Under the pieces are notes generated by a model that searched no databases, was not told where the DNA came from, and saw only the letters and a list, made by a program, of their open reading frames with translations. This document shows, one piece after another, positions 63,137 through 64,000 of a DNA stretch of 64,000 bases. The translations under genes were made by a program, and so were the position numbers. How positions within the stretch are numbered: the first letter of the stretch is position 1; each line of letters starts with the position of its first letter. The stretch is from a virus: the IMG/VR virus record IMGVR_UViG_3300015371_000026, positions 1-64,000 of that record. One strand, written 5' to 3'.

Positions 63137-63291
63137 ACGACGACCAGCTAGAGCTGGACGCGCAGATGCGCGCGATGGGACGTACAGCACTCCAGATCTT
63201 CCGCGGTGCGCGCGAGGACGGCTCGCTCGTCGAGGCGTTCTGGGCTACCGCCGCGTTCTTCGTCGCGGCGTTCAAGCAGAACGAGGAGTGA
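63133..63291 (+). CDS. Small hypothetical protein (52 aa)
   Basis: GTG overlapping the RusA stop. ELDAQMRAMGRTALQIFRGAREDGSLVEAFWATAAFFVAAFKQ, helical with a hydrophobic end. Unknown. Confidence 0.55.
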   Translation: MNDDQLELDAQMRAMGRTALQIFRGAREDGSLVEAFWATAAFFVAAFKQNEE

Positions 63292-63292
63292 G

Positions 63293-63559
63293 TTGAGCGC
63301 GATCGCACACATACGGATCGAGAAGCCGAGTCTGTCTAGGCCAGGGCAGCCGCATATCATGCACAACGACCGGGTCATCGCAGTTGGCGACGACGGCACG
63401 GAGGTCGACATCAGTTCGATAGTCACGGCATGGCATGAGCACAACGTCGTCGGCGAGGCGCGCACGCTGGAGCTGATCGTGCTCTGCTCGCACGTCGTCC
63501 AGAGAGAGCACGACAACCAGATCGTCGTGACTGGGTACGTCGATAAGGAGGCAAAGTGA
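63293..63559 (+). CDS. Small hypothetical protein (88 aa)
   Basis: TTG start supported by GAGGAGTGAG upstream; other starts would overlap more. IAHIRIEKPSLSRPGQPHIMHNDRVIAVGDDGTEVDISS then RTLELIVLCSHVV: beta-rich. Unknown. Confidence 0.5.
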   Translation: MSAIAHIRIEKPSLSRPGQPHIMHNDRVIAVGDDGTEVDISSIVTAWHEHNVVGEARTLELIVLCSHVVQREHDNQIVVTGYVDKEAK

Positions 63560-63876
63560 GTCAGTTCGCGATCAACTTCACGGTCTGGGCGGTCGGCTGG
63601 CTCGGCATGTTCTGCGCGCTCGAAGGGCCCGCTGCGTTCTGGCCTAGATGTCCGTGGGATACGTTCTCGCGCTTCGTCTGGGACGCGCAGGCGCGCTGGG
63701 ACTTTCTGACGGTCGCGGTCGTCGCGATCATCGGCATCCTGGCGTCGCACCTGATCCGCTTCAGGGGGATCGAGGAGGGCGATCGCAAGACGGTCAAGCA
63801 GGCCGTCGTCGAGGCGAAGATCATCCACGCGCACAAGGTGCTGGCGAAGCACCAGCCGAACGTGGTGGGTGCATGA
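63556..63876 (+). CDS. Two-pass membrane protein (106 aa)
   Basis: GTG overlap with the gene before. Hydrophobic segments at about 4-32 (FAINFTVWAVGWLGMFCAL) and 48-66 (FLTVAVVAIIGILASHLI), then a charged helix. Could be a membrane-associated early protein; unknown. Confidence 0.6.
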   Translation: MSQFAINFTVWAVGWLGMFCALEGPAAFWPRCPWDTFSRFVWDAQARWDFLTVAVVAIIGILASHLIRFRGIEEGDRKTVKQAVVEAKIIHAHKVLAKHQPNVVGA

Positions 63877-64000
63877 CGCGCTACTTCCAGCTCGACATCA
63901 CAGACGAAGGCAACGGCGCGCCGTTCGACGGGCGCTGGGAAGACTGGCCCGACGAGGGTGGCGACGCGACCCATATCGGCGACCCGAGCGTGCGCTGCGG
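63873..64000 (+). CDS. Hypothetical protein, 3' end cut by window
   Basis: ATG overlaps the upstream TGA; the frame stays open to the window edge (MTRYFQLDITDEGNGAPFD...). Acidic, Trp-containing. Too little is visible to name it. Confidence 0.5.
   Translation, partial: MTRYFQLDITDEGNGAPFDGRWEDWPDEGGDATHIGDPSVRC

Overview
This window is a stretch of a double-stranded DNA tailed-phage (or prophage-like) genome with very high GC content. It holds tightly packed short genes with ATGA/GTGA overlaps, an HK97-type head module, a long-tail module with a tape measure protein and frameshifted tail chaperones, and a lysis module. An actinobacterial host is inferred from the phiC31 gp3-like protein, a secreted Rpf/transglycosylase-like protein, and many small proteins that resemble ones I recall from actinobacteriophages. 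No integrase, DNA polymerase or intact tRNA gene was seen. The sequence runs off both ends.

Layout. (1) 1-11,000, plus strand: small early-type genes. They include a probable DNA-modification cassette at 2654-6101 (ParB-like protein, TAGT-type glycosyltransferase, methyltransferase, UDG-fold protein), a RepA-like ATPase at 8217, and an iteron-like repeat cluster at 9692-9862 that could be an origin. A promoter-hairpin pair at 10397-10512 may make a small RNA, and an HNH nuclease sits before the terminase. (2) 11,168-17,745: large terminase, portal, and a very large single frame that fuses a prohead protease, an S49 peptidase, a linker and the major capsid protein, with a strong internal ribosome binding site ahead of the capsid part. 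(3) 17,742-25,168: an unbroken run of glycosyltransferases (GT4, several GT2, a GT-D-like enzyme), a NodB-like deacetylase and two methyltransferase-fold proteins. It is inserted inside the structural operon and is best read as a glycan or virion glycosylation cassette. (4) 25,372-44,477: decoration and fibre-like proteins, a repeat-rich protein, connector, tail terminator, tail tube, frameshifted chaperones, tape measure with a peptidase-like domain, two LamG-containing tail proteins, endolysin, holin candidate and small genes. (5) A bidirectional terminator at 44,484-44,530, then 44,534-57,512 on the minus strand: about 36 short genes, nearly all with the same GAGGTGAG leader. (6) A 0.6-kb divergent control region, then 58,096-64,000 on the plus strand: RHH regulator, PD-(D/E)XK nuclease, gp3-like recombination-directionality family protein, RusA-like resolvase and small membrane or secreted proteins.

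The most unusual signal is in the tail region. In-frame TAG codons lie inside what read as single domains (29678 and 40818), and most TAG-ended late genes are followed by the next gene in the same frame. This suggests amber readthrough, recent splitting of genes, or sequence variants. Other unusual points are the triple fusion capsid polyprotein, LamG domains with other domains nested inside them, about 24 copies of a short Gly/Ala/Ser/Val repeat spread over two genes, and a tRNA 3'-end-like element at 54988-55033. All functional calls rest on motif recognition by eye; no database search was run.
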